Origin: Desulfacinum sp.
Lineage (GTDB): Bacteria; Desulfobacterota; Syntrophobacteria; Syntrophobacterales; DSM-9756
Length of the DNA stretch: 64,000 nt
NCBI GenBank assembly: GCA_014359885.1
Contig: JACIYN010000027.1
Location: 120,960 to 184,959, forward strand
Direction: 5' to 3'
Position numbers and translations under genes: made by a program
Notes under the pieces: generated by a model
The model's database searches: none
Told to the model about the DNA's origin: nothing
Seen by the model: only the letters and a program-made list of their open reading frames with translations
Part shown: positions 28,589-37,877 of the stretch, piece by piece
Layout: each line of letters begins with the position of its first letter
Numbering within the stretch: position 1 is the stretch's first letter

Positions 28589-29983
28589 TCAGAAACCCGT
28601 TCCGGGGACCAACTCCCGGAAGGCTCGATCCAGGTCTTCTTCGCTGGCCACTCCCAGGGCCAGGGCCGCCTCCCGAACGGTGATCCCATCCCGGTGGGCC
28701 TTCTTGGCCACTTCGGCCGCCCGGTCGTAGCCCACCAGGGGCACCAGGTAGGTGGCCAGGGCCAGGCTTTGTTCCACCATGGATGCACAGCGCACCCGGT
28801 CCGCCTCGATTCCCGCCACGCAGCGCTGGGCCAGCGCCCGCGCAGCATTGGCCAGCAGGCCGAGGGATTCCAACAGGGTATGGGCCATGAGGGGGAGCAT
28901 GAGGTTCAGTTCGAAGACGCCTCCCTGTCCGGCCAGGGCCAGGGTCTGATCGTTACCCACGATGCGGGCGCAGGCCTGGATCACGGCCTCAGGAATGACC
29001 GGGTTCACCTTGCCGGGCATGATGGAAGATCCCGGCTGAAGTTCGGGAAGACGCAGTTCGCCCAGGCCGCATCGGGGACCGGACCCGAGCCAGCGGATGT
29101 CGTTGGCGATTTTCGCAAGACTCACGGCCACCGTTCGCACCATGCCGCTGGCTTCCACCAGGACGTCCTGCGACCCCTGGGCTTCGAAGTGATCCGCCGC
29201 TTCCCGGAACCGGCAGCCGGTCTCCCGGTTGATCTCGTCCAGGACGGCCCGGGCAAACCCCGGAGGCGCTCCCACGCCGGTGCCCACGGCCGTTCCACCC
29301 AGAGGCACCTCGCAAAGGCGCGCCTCCAGGCTTTGCAGTCTCTCGATCCCCAGCTCCACCTGCCGCGCGTAGCCGGAAAACTCCTGGCCCAATGTTACGG
29401 GAAGGGCGTCCTGGAGGTGGGTGCGACCGATTTTCACCACGTCGCGAAACTGAGAGGCCTTTTTCCTCAATACCTCATGGAGGCCTTTGAGTGCCGGAAG
29501 GCACCGGTCTTTTACCGCCATCCAGGCCGCCATGCGGATGGCCGTGGGAATGACGTCGTTACTCGACTGGCCCAGGTTCACGTGGTCGTTGGGATGGACG
29601 GGTTCCCGCCCTCCCCGCCGTCCCGTAAGGATTTCATTGGCCCGGCCGGCGATCACCTCGTTCATGTTCATGTTGGTGGACGTGCCGGATCCCGTCTGGT
29701 AGACATCCACGGGAAACTGGTCCCAGTGAAGGCCGTCCATCACCTCGCGGGCGGCCCGAGCGACGGCTTCGGCGATCCCCGGATCCAGCCGCCCTTCCTT
29801 TCCATGGACCTGCGCGGCCTTTTCCTTGATAAGAGCGAGAACACGCAGGAGGTCGCGGGGCATGGTCACGTTGCCCAGACCGAAATTTTCCACCGCCCGC
29901 TGGGTCTGCGCCCCATAGTAGGCAACCTCCGGCACCCGAACTTCCCCCAGCGAATCCCTTTCCACCCGCATCCTGCTTTCCAT
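28589..29983 (-). CDS. fumC: Class II fumarate hydratase (FumC)
   Basis: Interconverts fumarate and malate in the citric-acid/methylmalonyl-CoA routes. The 464-residue length is typical of FumC. Signature motifs are present: GSGTSTNMNMNEV, the HPNDHVNLGQSSND block, KIGRTHLQDALP and the SSIMPGKVNP superfamily loop. The ATG at 29983 follows GGGGGAAAG; longer in-frame extensions have no Shine-Dalgarno. Aspartase and argininosuccinate lyase share the fold, but the motif details fit fumarase best. Confidence 0.92.
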   Translation of the reverse strand: MESRMRVERDSLGEVRVPEVAYYGAQTQRAVENFGLGNVTMPRDLLRVLALIKEKAAQVHGKEGRLDPGIAEAVARAAREVMDGLHWDQFPVDVYQTGSGTSTNMNMNEVIAGRANEILTGRRGGREPVHPNDHVNLGQSSNDVIPTAIRMAAWMAVKDRCLPALKGLHEVLRKKASQFRDVVKIGRTHLQDALPVTLGQEFSGYARQVELGIERLQSLEARLCEVPLGGTAVGTGVGAPPGFARAVLDEINRETGCRFREAADHFEAQGSQDVLVEASGMVRTVAVSLAKIANDIRWLGSGPRCGLGELRLPELQPGSSIMPGKVNPVIPEAVIQACARIVGNDQTLALAGQGGVFELNLMLPLMAHTLLESLGLLANAARALAQRCVAGIEADRVRCASMVEQSLALATYLVPLVGYDRAAEVAKKAHRDGITVREAALALGVASEEDLDRAFRELVPGTGF

Positions 29984-30295
29984 GTCTTTCCCCCTATGCT
30001 CACTGGCGCGCGGCCTTGGAACGCCCGAAAGCGAGCGAGCGCTTCTTTCGGCCACCAAGCCCATGGTGACCGCCTGCGGCCGTGCTTTGTCGAAAACTTA
30101 ACGAGGGATCGAAAGCGGGATCAATGGAATTCTTGTGTGACGGCTGCGGGGCGTTGCCGCCGGGGAACCCTTGGACGCCGAGATTCAGGCCCGGGAGGCT
30201 CTACAGCCCCCCGTCCCCCGTTGCTGACGCGCCCAAGCCCTTTCCCTTTAACCTATTACCTTTTACCTTTGCCCTTTAGCCTTTTACCTTTCCCA
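29984..30295. other. Intergenic region with a pyrimidine-rich tandem tract
   Basis: No gene. Its last part (about 30240-30291) is an imperfect tandem of CCTTTTA-type units (CCTATTACCTTTTACCTTTG). The rest shows no recognised element. Confidence 0.55.
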
Positions 30296-32473
30296 TCAAA
30301 CAGCTCCCGTGGCCGCCAGGGCGTGGGTGACGAGCCGCTGCAGGATCTTCTCCCTGGCGTCCTTGGGAGCTTCCAGACCGAGCCGTTCCAGGTAGGGCTT
30401 GGCTTCCGCCGGCGGAGCCAGGCTCGCCAGCAGGGGCTTCAGCTGCAGGAGCTTCCCCTTGTTGCCGTTGGTGGCGTCCTTCAAATGGCGCAGGGCCTTG
30501 GCCAGGATCAGTTCCTGGTCCGTGAGATCCGTACCGAAGGGAAATGGCCCGAAAAGCCCCTTCTTCCTGAAAGGTTCCAGTTCGGCTTCCAGCCTTTCGG
30601 GCACGTTTTGACGGAAGGCGTCGGGAATTTGGTAGTTGGCCGGGAGCTTCCGGGCCGCCTTGGCCTGCCTGACCAGCTCGTCCTGGAAGCGGGAATCGGC
30701 GATCCGCACGAGGGCTTCCGCCACTTCCCGATCCGTCTTTCCACGGATGTCGGCGATGCCGTATTCGGTGACCACGATATCCCGCAGGTGCCGAGGGATG
30801 GTGATGTTGCCGTAGTTGAAGACCACGTTGGAAGTGGTGTGGCGTCCGCTTCCCCGGGTGCTTCGGATCATGATGATGCAGCGTCCTCCCGGCAGAGCAT
30901 GCGCCTGGGAGACAAAGTTGTACTGACCGCCCACGCCGCTGATCACCCGACCGTCTTCCAAGCCGTCGGAGACGATGGCGCCTCCCAGGGTGACCATAAG
31001 GCCGGTGTTGACGAAGCGGGCGTGGCGCCGCTGCAGGGCCTTCAGCTCTTCGTCGCCGTAGAGGTGGTTCATGTAGGTGACGGCCGTCATGTTGATGAGC
31101 CGCCTTTCCTCGGGCGGCATGTCGCGCAGGGCCTGATAGAAGCTGCGGGGGCCGATGAAGAAGCCTCCGTGAACGGCCACCCCGTTTAGCAGCCGTTCGC
31201 CCAGACAGTGGGCTTCCAGCTCGCGCCTGGCCTTGGCATCGTTCAGGTCCGCCGGGATGCGAAGGGTTCCGTTGGTAAGCTCCCCTTCCTCCCAACGCCA
31301 TTGCGGGGAGAGGATTCCGAAGCGCGCCAGCAAAGCCGCGTCCTCTTCCGTCAGCTTCGCGGAAATGGCGCCGGCCCCCAAAAGTTCGTCCAAGACTCCG
31401 GCGGTGATCTCCTCCTTGAGTCTCCCTTCGTTCACCAGCCGCTGGATCACGGGATGGCCGTAGACCTTGCGCTTGATAATGCCATGCTTCATGAGGTGCA
31501 CATAGCCGTCCACGAACATCTCCGTACAGCCGTACAGGCCCTCCCGAAAGGGGTCCGTGCCGCCGTACCTTTGGACCGACTGGCCGAAACGATCCAGGAT
31601 TCCGGCGCGCCGAAGCAGCTCCTGGTAGCACTCGTTGTGCTCGTGACGGGCAATGAGCCCATAGGCGATGGCATCGCCCAGAGAGCCGATGCCGATCTGC
31701 AGGGTTCCCCCGTCGCGAACCAGGCTGCTCACGTGGAGGCCGATCATGTAATCCTGGGTACTCACCGATTCCTTGGGGGGTGCGAACAGCGGGAATTCGT
31801 AGTCGGGGTGGTCCAGGATCGCGTCGAAGTGATCCGGATCCACTTCCGAATCTCCGTACATATAGGGAAGATTGCGGTTCACCTGGGCCGCGATGGCCAC
31901 GGGACGCCCTTCCCGTTCGGCCCGCCTCATGGCGGGAACCAGATCCAGCGCCACTTCCGGGTTGCAGCTGTAGGAATAGCTCTCCCGGCCGTCGGGCCGC
32001 CGTTCGGCGCTCACCAGCTGCGCGGCCACGTTGATGCCGTTGTCCATGAGATCCCGCACGGCGTGGGTGTAATTGGTGCTGATATAGTTGAGCTGGGCAT
32101 GCTCGTGGTTCATGAAGGCGCCGGGACGGAAAAAGAATTCGCAGACCTGGATGTTCTCCGGCACGTCGTTTCGCCTCACCGCCAGGGCATACTCCAAGGG
32201 AGGATAACCGCCGAAGACCCGCTCCAGAATGGGCTCCAGGAAACGCCGCTCCAGATCCGACGACCACCCGGGCACTTCCGGCGTGATGGCCGTAATGATC
32301 TTGAGCCGTAGGGACGGGTCGCGCCGGGCGCGATTGAAGATGGCGTTGGCCAGATGGTTGGGCTTGCCCAACCCCAGGGCCAGCCCGAGGACGATGTTCT
32401 TTCCCACCTTGGATAGGATATAATCGGTACACGCGTCGGGATCTGTGAAAACGGCAGGATGGTTGCGGCTCAT
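30296..32473 (-). CDS. Acetyl-CoA hydrolase/acetate CoA-transferase family protein (long form)
   Basis: A 725-residue CoA-transferase-superfamily protein, longer than the about 500-residue SucCoA:acetate transferases. Conserved stretches include GIGSLGDAIAYGL, the likely catalytic Glu block GLYGCTEMFVDGY, ISGVGGQYNFVSQAHALPGG and IVVTEYGIADIRGKT. Such enzymes move CoA between acetate and other acyl groups or hydrolyse acetyl-CoA. ATG at 32473 is chosen because GGAG lies 6 nt upstream; a second ATG at 32479 abuts the GGAG. It follows fumC's region on the same strand with a 312-bp gap and probably has its own promoter. Confidence 0.88.
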   Translation of the reverse strand: MSRNHPAVFTDPDACTDYILSKVGKNIVLGLALGLGKPNHLANAIFNRARRDPSLRLKIITAITPEVPGWSSDLERRFLEPILERVFGGYPPLEYALAVRRNDVPENIQVCEFFFRPGAFMNHEHAQLNYISTNYTHAVRDLMDNGINVAAQLVSAERRPDGRESYSYSCNPEVALDLVPAMRRAEREGRPVAIAAQVNRNLPYMYGDSEVDPDHFDAILDHPDYEFPLFAPPKESVSTQDYMIGLHVSSLVRDGGTLQIGIGSLGDAIAYGLIARHEHNECYQELLRRAGILDRFGQSVQRYGGTDPFREGLYGCTEMFVDGYVHLMKHGIIKRKVYGHPVIQRLVNEGRLKEEITAGVLDELLGAGAISAKLTEEDAALLARFGILSPQWRWEEGELTNGTLRIPADLNDAKARRELEAHCLGERLLNGVAVHGGFFIGPRSFYQALRDMPPEERRLINMTAVTYMNHLYGDEELKALQRRHARFVNTGLMVTLGGAIVSDGLEDGRVISGVGGQYNFVSQAHALPGGRCIIMIRSTRGSGRHTTSNVVFNYGNITIPRHLRDIVVTEYGIADIRGKTDREVAEALVRIADSRFQDELVRQAKAARKLPANYQIPDAFRQNVPERLEAELEPFRKKGLFGPFPFGTDLTDQELILAKALRHLKDATNGNKGKLLQLKPLLASLAPPAEAKPYLERLGLEAPKDAREKILQRLVTHALAATGAV

Positions 32474-32703
32474 GGGCATCTCCGTTTCCGGTCTCGTTTT
32501 CGCACTCGCATCCGCATAGGGAGGGGGAAGGCGCGCTCGCGTTTGAGTCTCAACGACCGATTCTTCTAGCGAGACTCGCTCTATTATGCAAGGAAATTCA
32601 CAAACCGGTGGGAGGATGCAAAAAAACCGAAATAATGAACAAATGCTTCTTCCTGCTTTTTTTCCTCAGCCCTCTCGTTCTCTCGCCAACCGAGGAGAAC
32701 CCC

Positions 32704-33615
32704 ATGGCGGTCGGCCATCTCAATGAGCCGGACCTGGCTTACGTGGAGCGGAGCCTTCGCGAGCATCTTCGCGTGCTCACGGTGGAAATCGGAGAGCGCA
32801 GTGTCGCCGACTGGGAGGGACACCTCCGTGCGGCGCACTACATCGCCAACGTGTTCCGACAGGCCGGGTTGGAGCCGGTGGAGGAGCCTTACGAATTCGA
32901 GGGGCACAGGGTGGCGAACATCCTGGCGGAAGTCCCGGCCCGAGGGTCGGGGAAGCGGATCCTGGTGGGCGCCCATTACGATTCGGTGGCGGGCACCGTG
33001 GGGGCCGACGACAACGCCAGCGCCGTGGCGGTTCTTCTGGAAACGGCCCGGCTCTTCGCGTCCTTCGGCACCCATGGGGGTTCGACCCCTGCGGTTCAGT
33101 TTGCGGCCTTCGCCCTGGAAGAGCCACCGGCCTACGGCACCCGGGCCATGGGCAGCCGGGTTCGGGCCCGAAACGCCCAGGAAAATGGAGAGCGCCTGGA
33201 TGCCATGATCTGCCTGGAGATGGTGGGCTATACCTGCCGGAGTCCGGGATGCCAGAACTATCCCTGGCCCCTTCGATTCAAGAACTATCCGGATCGGGGG
33301 GACTTCATCGGTATCGTCGGCAACGGTCGGTCCAAAGGATTGGTCCGGGCCATGGAGACGGCCTTTCGGAAAAATCCCGATCTTCCCGTGGTCACGCTGG
33401 CGGTTCCCTTCAACGGCTGGCTCATCCCTTCGGTGCGCCTGAGCGACCATGCGCCTTTTTGGGACCGGGGCTATCGCGCCGTCATGGTGACCGATTCGGC
33501 TTTCTACCGGAACCCCCATTACCATACCCCTTGTGATACCATGGAAACGCTCGATTTCCCCTTCATGGCGCAATTGGTGAAAAGCCTGCTCTTATTCCTT
33601 CTCCAGGAACGATGA
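32704..33615 (+). CDS. M28-family zinc aminopeptidase-like protein
   Basis: A 303-residue peptidase of family M28. Zinc ligands are in VGAHYDSVAGTVGADDNASA (HxD and the bridging Asp), the catalytic ALEEPP glutamates near residue 140 and a late histidine in NPHYHTPCDT. The ATG at 32704 is preferred since GAGGAG lies 8 nt upstream. An alternative ATG at 32635 would add a signal-peptide-like start (MNKCFFLLFFLSPLVLS), so export cannot be excluded. It is followed after 22 bp by a cupin gene. Substrate unknown. Confidence 0.85.
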   Translation: MAVGHLNEPDLAYVERSLREHLRVLTVEIGERSVADWEGHLRAAHYIANVFRQAGLEPVEEPYEFEGHRVANILAEVPARGSGKRILVGAHYDSVAGTVGADDNASAVAVLLETARLFASFGTHGGSTPAVQFAAFALEEPPAYGTRAMGSRVRARNAQENGERLDAMICLEMVGYTCRSPGCQNYPWPLRFKNYPDRGDFIGIVGNGRSKGLVRAMETAFRKNPDLPVVTLAVPFNGWLIPSVRLSDHAPFWDRGYRAVMVTDSAFYRNPHYHTPCDTMETLDFPFMAQLVKSLLLFLLQER

Positions 33616-33637
33616 ACTGTAGGAGCTTACCGAAACC

Positions 33638-34051
33638 ATGCAGAGAAAGATTCTTGTGGAATCCCTTCCCGTGACGGCTGAGTTTCGGAGGGTCAAGAGG
33701 TGGCTGGAGGATCGGGGAGAGGTGGCTCTCATCGAAGACGGCCTGACCATTCGGCATCTGGCCGTCTTTTCGTTGAGAACCGGACCGGGCCGTTTCCGGG
33801 GCGGCCACTACCATCGGGTGAAGACCGAGCGCTTCTATGTGATCTCCGGAAAGGTCCGGATCCTCACGGTGGATGTGGAAACCGGGCAGGAGGGGCATAC
33901 GGACGTACAGAGCGGCGACAAGCTCGTCATTCCACCCTTGCTCGCCCATCGCTTCCACGCCCTGGAAGACGCGTGGCTCGTGGAATATTACGATTCCGTC
34001 TACGATCCCGAAGACGATGTGCCCTTCGATGGTTTTCCGGAGCTCTCGTAA
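33638..34051 (+). CDS. Cupin-fold protein, sugar-isomerase/WxcM-like
   Basis: A 137-residue cupin-fold protein. The RGGHYHRVKTERFYVISGKV segment and GDKLVIPPLLAHRFHALED resemble the sugar 3,4-ketoisomerase (FdtA/WxcM) C-terminal barrel and related small cupins. No sugar-nucleotide genes are nearby, so the function is open. The start is preceded by TAGGAGCTTACC, which may be a decayed REPIN end. Confidence 0.75.
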   Translation: MQRKILVESLPVTAEFRRVKRWLEDRGEVALIEDGLTIRHLAVFSLRTGPGRFRGGHYHRVKTERFYVISGKVRILTVDVETGQEGHTDVQSGDKLVIPPLLAHRFHALEDAWLVEYYDSVYDPEDDVPFDGFPELS

Positions 34052-34182
34052 CGGATGCGGCCAGACCGGCAAAGCCACTGGGCACCACCAGCTGGAGAAG
34101 CAAGGAACCATCCGTCCATATAACCAAGCTTCCTGGCAGCATGTTTAACAGCTTGCGCGCCCCGGATCCGGCGGCATCTCTC

Positions 34183-34212
34183 TTGCCACCGCCTTTGGCC
34201 CTGTGCTACGTT
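34183..34212 (+). promoter_or_regulatory. Promoter of the tRNA-Leu gene
   Basis: TTGCCA (5/6), 18-nt spacer ending TGC, then TACGTT. The predicted start falls a few bases before the tRNA 5' end at 34222, as usual for tRNA genes. Confidence 0.45.
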
Positions 34213-34221
34213 CCCGAGCGT

Positions 34222-34309
34222 GCCTGGGTGGTGGAATAGGCAGACACAAGGGACTTAAAATCCCTTGGGCCCCGTGCCCGTGCGGGTTCGATCCCCGCCC
34301 CAGGCACCA
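34222..34309 (+). tRNA. tRNA-Leu (anticodon UAA)
   Basis: A class II tRNA with encoded CCA. Acceptor stem GCCTGGG pairs with CCCAGGC (34299-34305); discriminator A; CCA at 34307-34309. The anticodon stem AGGGA/TCCCT encloses loop CTTAAAA with anticodon TAA at 34256-34258. A long variable arm (about 34267-34280) and T-arm GCGGG-TTCGATC-CCCGC are present. The identity follows from anticodon and the long variable arm. Confidence 0.97.
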
Positions 34310-34743
34310 AACCCCTTCAGCAGACCCGCCAGCCTTGTGGGGGCGTTGCAAGGCGCGATTCTCTATGAGAGACTGCGCGCCCATTGCATTGCCGGACATT
34401 CCCATCGCGGCTTGCGCCACTCCCCCAAACCGGTCATTTCCTTTGCGTCCCTATGCGTTCATTCGCGGTTCTTTTTTGCTCTAATCCCCATCACGGACGG
34501 CCCGTGACAACGAAGGATGAAACGCATCTTTGGGCCACTGTAGGGGCGAATGATGATTCGCCCCTACAGGCCGCGGGCACGGACGGAACAAGACCGCGCA
34601 AATATCATTGGACGATTCTTCCCGATGGCGAGGTTCCGGCGGGCGGGCGAAAAGCACGCCCCTGCTAAGGCAGGTGGACCCGCTGAGTAGTCGCGCGGTT
34701 CCTCCCCACCCGCCAAGCAATCAGCGCTGGAAGCGCCCAGCCC
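34310..34743. other. Intergenic region with stacked repeats
   Basis: Holds a partial family-C block (about 34339-34432), a family-T block (34445-34476), the P-associated GATGAAACGCATCTTTGGGC segment and palindrome P copy 3 (34538-34569). From 34570 to 34743 only a short hairpin (CCTGCTAAGGCAGG) is seen. No terminator for the tRNA is obvious. Confidence 0.6.
34538..34569. repeat. Palindromic intergenic repeat (family P), copy 3
   Basis: A 32-nt palindrome with arms CTGTAGGGGCGAAT and ATTCGCCCCTACAG around GATG. Confidence 0.8.
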
Positions 34744-36243
34744 TCAGCTCTTTTTCGGTCTCCCTTTCAGCACCGCCTCCCAGGAGGCCCATGATTTCAC
34801 CAGCTCCACCTGGTCGCTCGTTTCCGGTGAGGGCTGCAGGCGGTCCGGCACCCGGCGGCGAAGCCATGCGATATGCTCCAGCGCCGCCTCGCCCGTCATG
34901 CCGTGGCGCACCAGGTAGCAGCCCACCACGGTTCCGGTGCGGCCTCGGCCGCCCCAACAGTGCACGTAAACCGGGCAGCCGTCCGAAACCGACCGGTCCA
35001 TATCGTCCAAGATCCGGTTCATGAGCTCCGGCGTGGGGGCCGTCAGGTCCGGAATGGGATAGCGCACCACGGAAACGGAGAGCCCCCGGGCTTGGGCCAG
35101 CTCCCGGTAGATGCCTTCGTAAGGCTCGAAAGGAGATCCCGAATGGTCCACCTCGTCCGGCTCCATGAGGTTGATGATACGACGAACGCCGCACTGGAGC
35201 ATCCGCTCCAGCTTCTTTTTCGCCTCCCCACGAACGGGACTTCCCGGATAGGCCCCGGCCAGGACCTTTCCCGGCACGATCCAGTAGGATCGATCAAAGG
35301 GCGTTTCCCATTGAGGGCCCGGACGTTCCAGAAAGCGGTCGGCAAAGGACCGGATGAGATCGGCCATGGCCAGTCTTTCCAGCCACCGCTGGGGGATGGC
35401 GGATTCACCGTAGAACGCCCCGGCGATCTGGCCGCAGACGGCGGCGGTGGTGTCGGCGTCGTTTCCCAGGTTGGCCGCCATGAGCACCGCCTCTTGGAAG
35501 GAATCCGTCTTGGCAAAACAGTAGAGAGCCGCTTCCAGGCTTGCCACCACGTAGCCCGTCCCACGGATCTCCTTCACGGACTTTTCCAGGTAGTCGCCCC
35601 GGGCGATGCTCGCCACCTTCTCCGACCGGATCCCCAGTCGGGAAACCCCAGCCTCCCCGTCGCCGCCGGAGAGGACCTCCCGCTTCGGCCGGCCATCCAG
35701 GGCGCGGCACAAGATTGAGGCCAGAAGCCGGCAGGCGTCCACGCATTCCTGGGCTCCGTGGGTCGTGCGACTGCTTTCCCCGGCATAATGCACGGCTTCC
35801 TCCCAATGGGGATAGTAGAAAAGCACCACCGGAGCCAGCCGCATGATGGAGCCGTTTCCGGCGCTGTGGGGGTCCGTCGACCCGGCCCATGGATTTCCCG
35901 TCTTCTTGAAGCGGCCCAAGGCACCCGCCACCGTGTTCCCGATATCGAAGCACGCTCCGGTGGCACTCAGATGGCCTTCCCTCCACCAGCGCACATAGCG
36001 GCGCATTTGGTCTTCGGGATCGAATCCTTCCCGTTCCAACAGGCTTTCTGCAAGGCACAGCGCCATGGACGTATCGTCCGTCCACTGGCCCGGCTTCAGC
36101 CGGAAAGGCCCGCCCCCCACCATGTCGGTGACCGGTTCAAAAGTGCCCCGCGGGCTGAATTCCACCGTAGTTCCCACCGCATCGCCGCAGGCCAACCCCA
36201 GCAAACAGCCTCTAAATCGAGTCCTCAGCGATCGGCTCTTCAT
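34744..36243 (-). CDS. ADP-ribosylglycohydrolase fused to a dual-specificity protein phosphatase
   Basis: A 499-residue fusion. Residues about 8-310 are an ADP-ribosylglycohydrolase (DraG/ARH) domain: GCLLGLACGDAVG, the metal-binding QWTDDTSMAL, and a second metal-site block NLGNDADTTAAVCGQIAGA. Residues about 330-490 are a tyrosine/dual-specificity phosphatase domain with the CX5R loop VHCWGGRGRTG (Cys429, Arg435) and a general-acid Asp candidate (PIPDLTAP). It could remove ADP-ribose and then act on a phosphate, or reverse two modifications. It lies at the end of a minus-strand run Nudix-VOC-DUF362-this gene. The ATG at 36243 follows GGGG; a GTG at 36246 is the alternative. Confidence 0.88.
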   Translation of the reverse strand: MKSRSLRTRFRGCLLGLACGDAVGTTVEFSPRGTFEPVTDMVGGGPFRLKPGQWTDDTSMALCLAESLLEREGFDPEDQMRRYVRWWREGHLSATGACFDIGNTVAGALGRFKKTGNPWAGSTDPHSAGNGSIMRLAPVVLFYYPHWEEAVHYAGESSRTTHGAQECVDACRLLASILCRALDGRPKREVLSGGDGEAGVSRLGIRSEKVASIARGDYLEKSVKEIRGTGYVVASLEAALYCFAKTDSFQEAVLMAANLGNDADTTAAVCGQIAGAFYGESAIPQRWLERLAMADLIRSFADRFLERPGPQWETPFDRSYWIVPGKVLAGAYPGSPVRGEAKKKLERMLQCGVRRIINLMEPDEVDHSGSPFEPYEGIYRELAQARGLSVSVVRYPIPDLTAPTPELMNRILDDMDRSVSDGCPVYVHCWGGRGRTGTVVGCYLVRHGMTGEAALEHIAWLRRRVPDRLQPSPETSDQVELVKSWASWEAVLKGRPKKS

Positions 36244-36370
36244 CACCCCATCTCAACCCGCCTCATCTAGGAGCATTCTTCGCCTCATCTTCCAAAATTC
36301 GAAGTTCTCTAAATACCTATCCACCGATCGTGATCGCCGGATAGCCTTCGTAGCCTTTGCGTCTCACCGA

Positions 36371-37438
36371 CTATCCCAAGGCGATGGCCTTTTCGGGGCA
36401 CATTTCCTGGCAGCAGAAGCAGGTGATGCAGAGTGCCGGGTCCACCTGCGGAAGATCTTCGGGCATGGAAAGGGCCGAAACGGGGCAGTGGTCCACGCAG
36501 GTGCCGCAGGCGGTGCAGAGCGCCGGATCCACCTGGGGGCGCAAAGACATCTTGGCTTCGAAAAGCTGCTGGATCTGCTCGTTGTTCATATTGGCTTCGC
36601 CGCTGAGCGGCGGGAGCTTGTAGCCATCCAGCCTCACCAGATCCCCCAGGATGCGGATCCGATCCAGTGCAGGGTCTCCCAACCCCAATTCCCCGGCCCG
36701 CTGCAGAAACCGGAGGGCACCGGGATCGCAGCCCATCATGTGGGCGATCACCGCGTCCACGGCCACCGCATTGTCCCCCGCTAGAATGCGGCCGATGGGG
36801 CGCAGATCGGGAGAGGCCGGCCCGTTTCCTTCCATTCCCGTCACGGCATCCACGATGAAAAGGTCGGGAACGCGCAGCCGGAAGACTTCCACCAGGAGTT
36901 CGTGAAACCGCCGGGGTGTTCCGGCCGCCTTGTGCAGTCGGGCCTTCTGGGCCCCCGGAAGGATGCCATAGGAGTTCTTGATCGCCCCCGTGATCACCGT
37001 GAGGCCGTGGGTCTTGAATTTGGGCAGGCTGATGACCACGTCCGCTTCCAGAACGATCCTGGAAACACTCACCGACTCCATGAACTCCGGATGGAAGGGA
37101 ACCCGCGTGGAATCCAGCCCGATATTAGAATAATAACCTTTGGCGGCGTCCATGAGGCCCGTTTCCCGGAACACCCTTTCATTGGCTCCGTAGTCGAAGG
37201 CGCCCGGGTTATCTCCCACCACGATCCGAGCGGGCCGCTCCCTTTCCACCCGTTCCACCACGGCCCGGAGCACCGCCGGGTGGGTGACGATCCCCTCCTC
37301 CGGCCGGGACGCCCGAAGCGCATTGGGCTTGATAAGAACCGTCTTTCCTTCAAGATCCAAGGGAAAGGTCTGAAACACTCTCTCCACCGCCGCCCGCACG
37401 TCTTCATAAGACGCGGGATGAACGAGAACCGTGTGCAT
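36371..37438 (-). CDS. DUF362 protein with C-terminal 2[4Fe-4S] ferredoxin domain
   Basis: A 355-residue protein: a DUF362 domain (about 1-290; LIKPNALRASRPEEG, VISLPKFKTHGLTVITGAIKN) followed by two [4Fe-4S] cluster motifs, CTACGTCVDHCP and CITCFCCQEMCP. The family is common in anaerobes and its reaction is unknown; the ferredoxin tail implies electron transfer. The ATG at 37438 follows AGGAGGACAAAAG. It lies between the VOC and ADP-ribosylglycohydrolase genes on the same strand. Confidence 0.9.
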   Translation of the reverse strand: MHTVLVHPASYEDVRAAVERVFQTFPLDLEGKTVLIKPNALRASRPEEGIVTHPAVLRAVVERVERERPARIVVGDNPGAFDYGANERVFRETGLMDAAKGYYSNIGLDSTRVPFHPEFMESVSVSRIVLEADVVISLPKFKTHGLTVITGAIKNSYGILPGAQKARLHKAAGTPRRFHELLVEVFRLRVPDLFIVDAVTGMEGNGPASPDLRPIGRILAGDNAVAVDAVIAHMMGCDPGALRFLQRAGELGLGDPALDRIRILGDLVRLDGYKLPPLSGEANMNNEQIQQLFEAKMSLRPQVDPALCTACGTCVDHCPVSALSMPEDLPQVDPALCITCFCCQEMCPEKAIALG

Positions 37439-37488
37439 CTTTTGTCCTCCTGATAGCGACATGAAGTTCGTCCCCAAAGCGGACCCCG

Positions 37489-37854
37489 CTAGGCTTTCAA
37501 GCTCGCGAACCGCAGATGGATCCCGTCCGGTCCGGCCACCACGAAGTCGCGCATGCCGTAGTAGCGGTCACCTATTGGGGTGACGATCTCATAGCCCAGG
37601 GAGCGTGCCTTCTCGTAGATTCCATCCACATCGTCCACCACCACCCGCAGGTTGCCGATGGCCTTTTCCGGCGGCTTCACATCGGGCATTTCCACCAGAA
37701 AGAGAAGGGAAGTCTCCCAGCAAAGTTCCATGAAGACTCCGTCCCTTCGGTTCACCACAAAGCCGAAGTCCGTAAAGAACTTGGCAGATCGTTCCAGATC
37801 CTTCACATAGATCGCCAAAACCAATTGTTCGCCGGCGTTAACTGTCCGTCCCAT
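37489..37854 (-). CDS. VOC-superfamily (glyoxalase/bleomycin-resistance-like) protein
   Basis: A 121-residue single VOC fold protein (LVLAIYVKDLERSAKFFTDF, then NLRVVVDDVDGIYEKARSLG and DFVVAGPDGIHLRF). Proteins of this type bind a metal or small hydrophobic ligand; the first metal His of true glyoxalase I is not apparent, so catalysis is uncertain. It lies 23 bp after the Nudix gene and 50 bp before the DUF362 gene. Confidence 0.85.
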   Translation of the reverse strand: MGRTVNAGEQLVLAIYVKDLERSAKFFTDFGFVVNRRDGVFMELCWETSLLFLVEMPDVKPPEKAIGNLRVVVDDVDGIYEKARSLGYEIVTPIGDRYYGMRDFVVAGPDGIHLRFASLKA

Positions 37855-37877
37855 GAGAGTCCTCCCTCATCCAACCG

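Noticed and set aside
30276..32432. 718-codon second minus-strand frame inside the CoA-transferase gene
   Set aside because: Gly/Arg/Pro-rich frame shadow of a conserved enzyme; no motif.
32635..32703. Signal-peptide-like extension of the M28 peptidase
   Set aside because: Not adopted as the start because the best Shine-Dalgarno serves the ATG at 32704; kept as an alternative in the gene entry.
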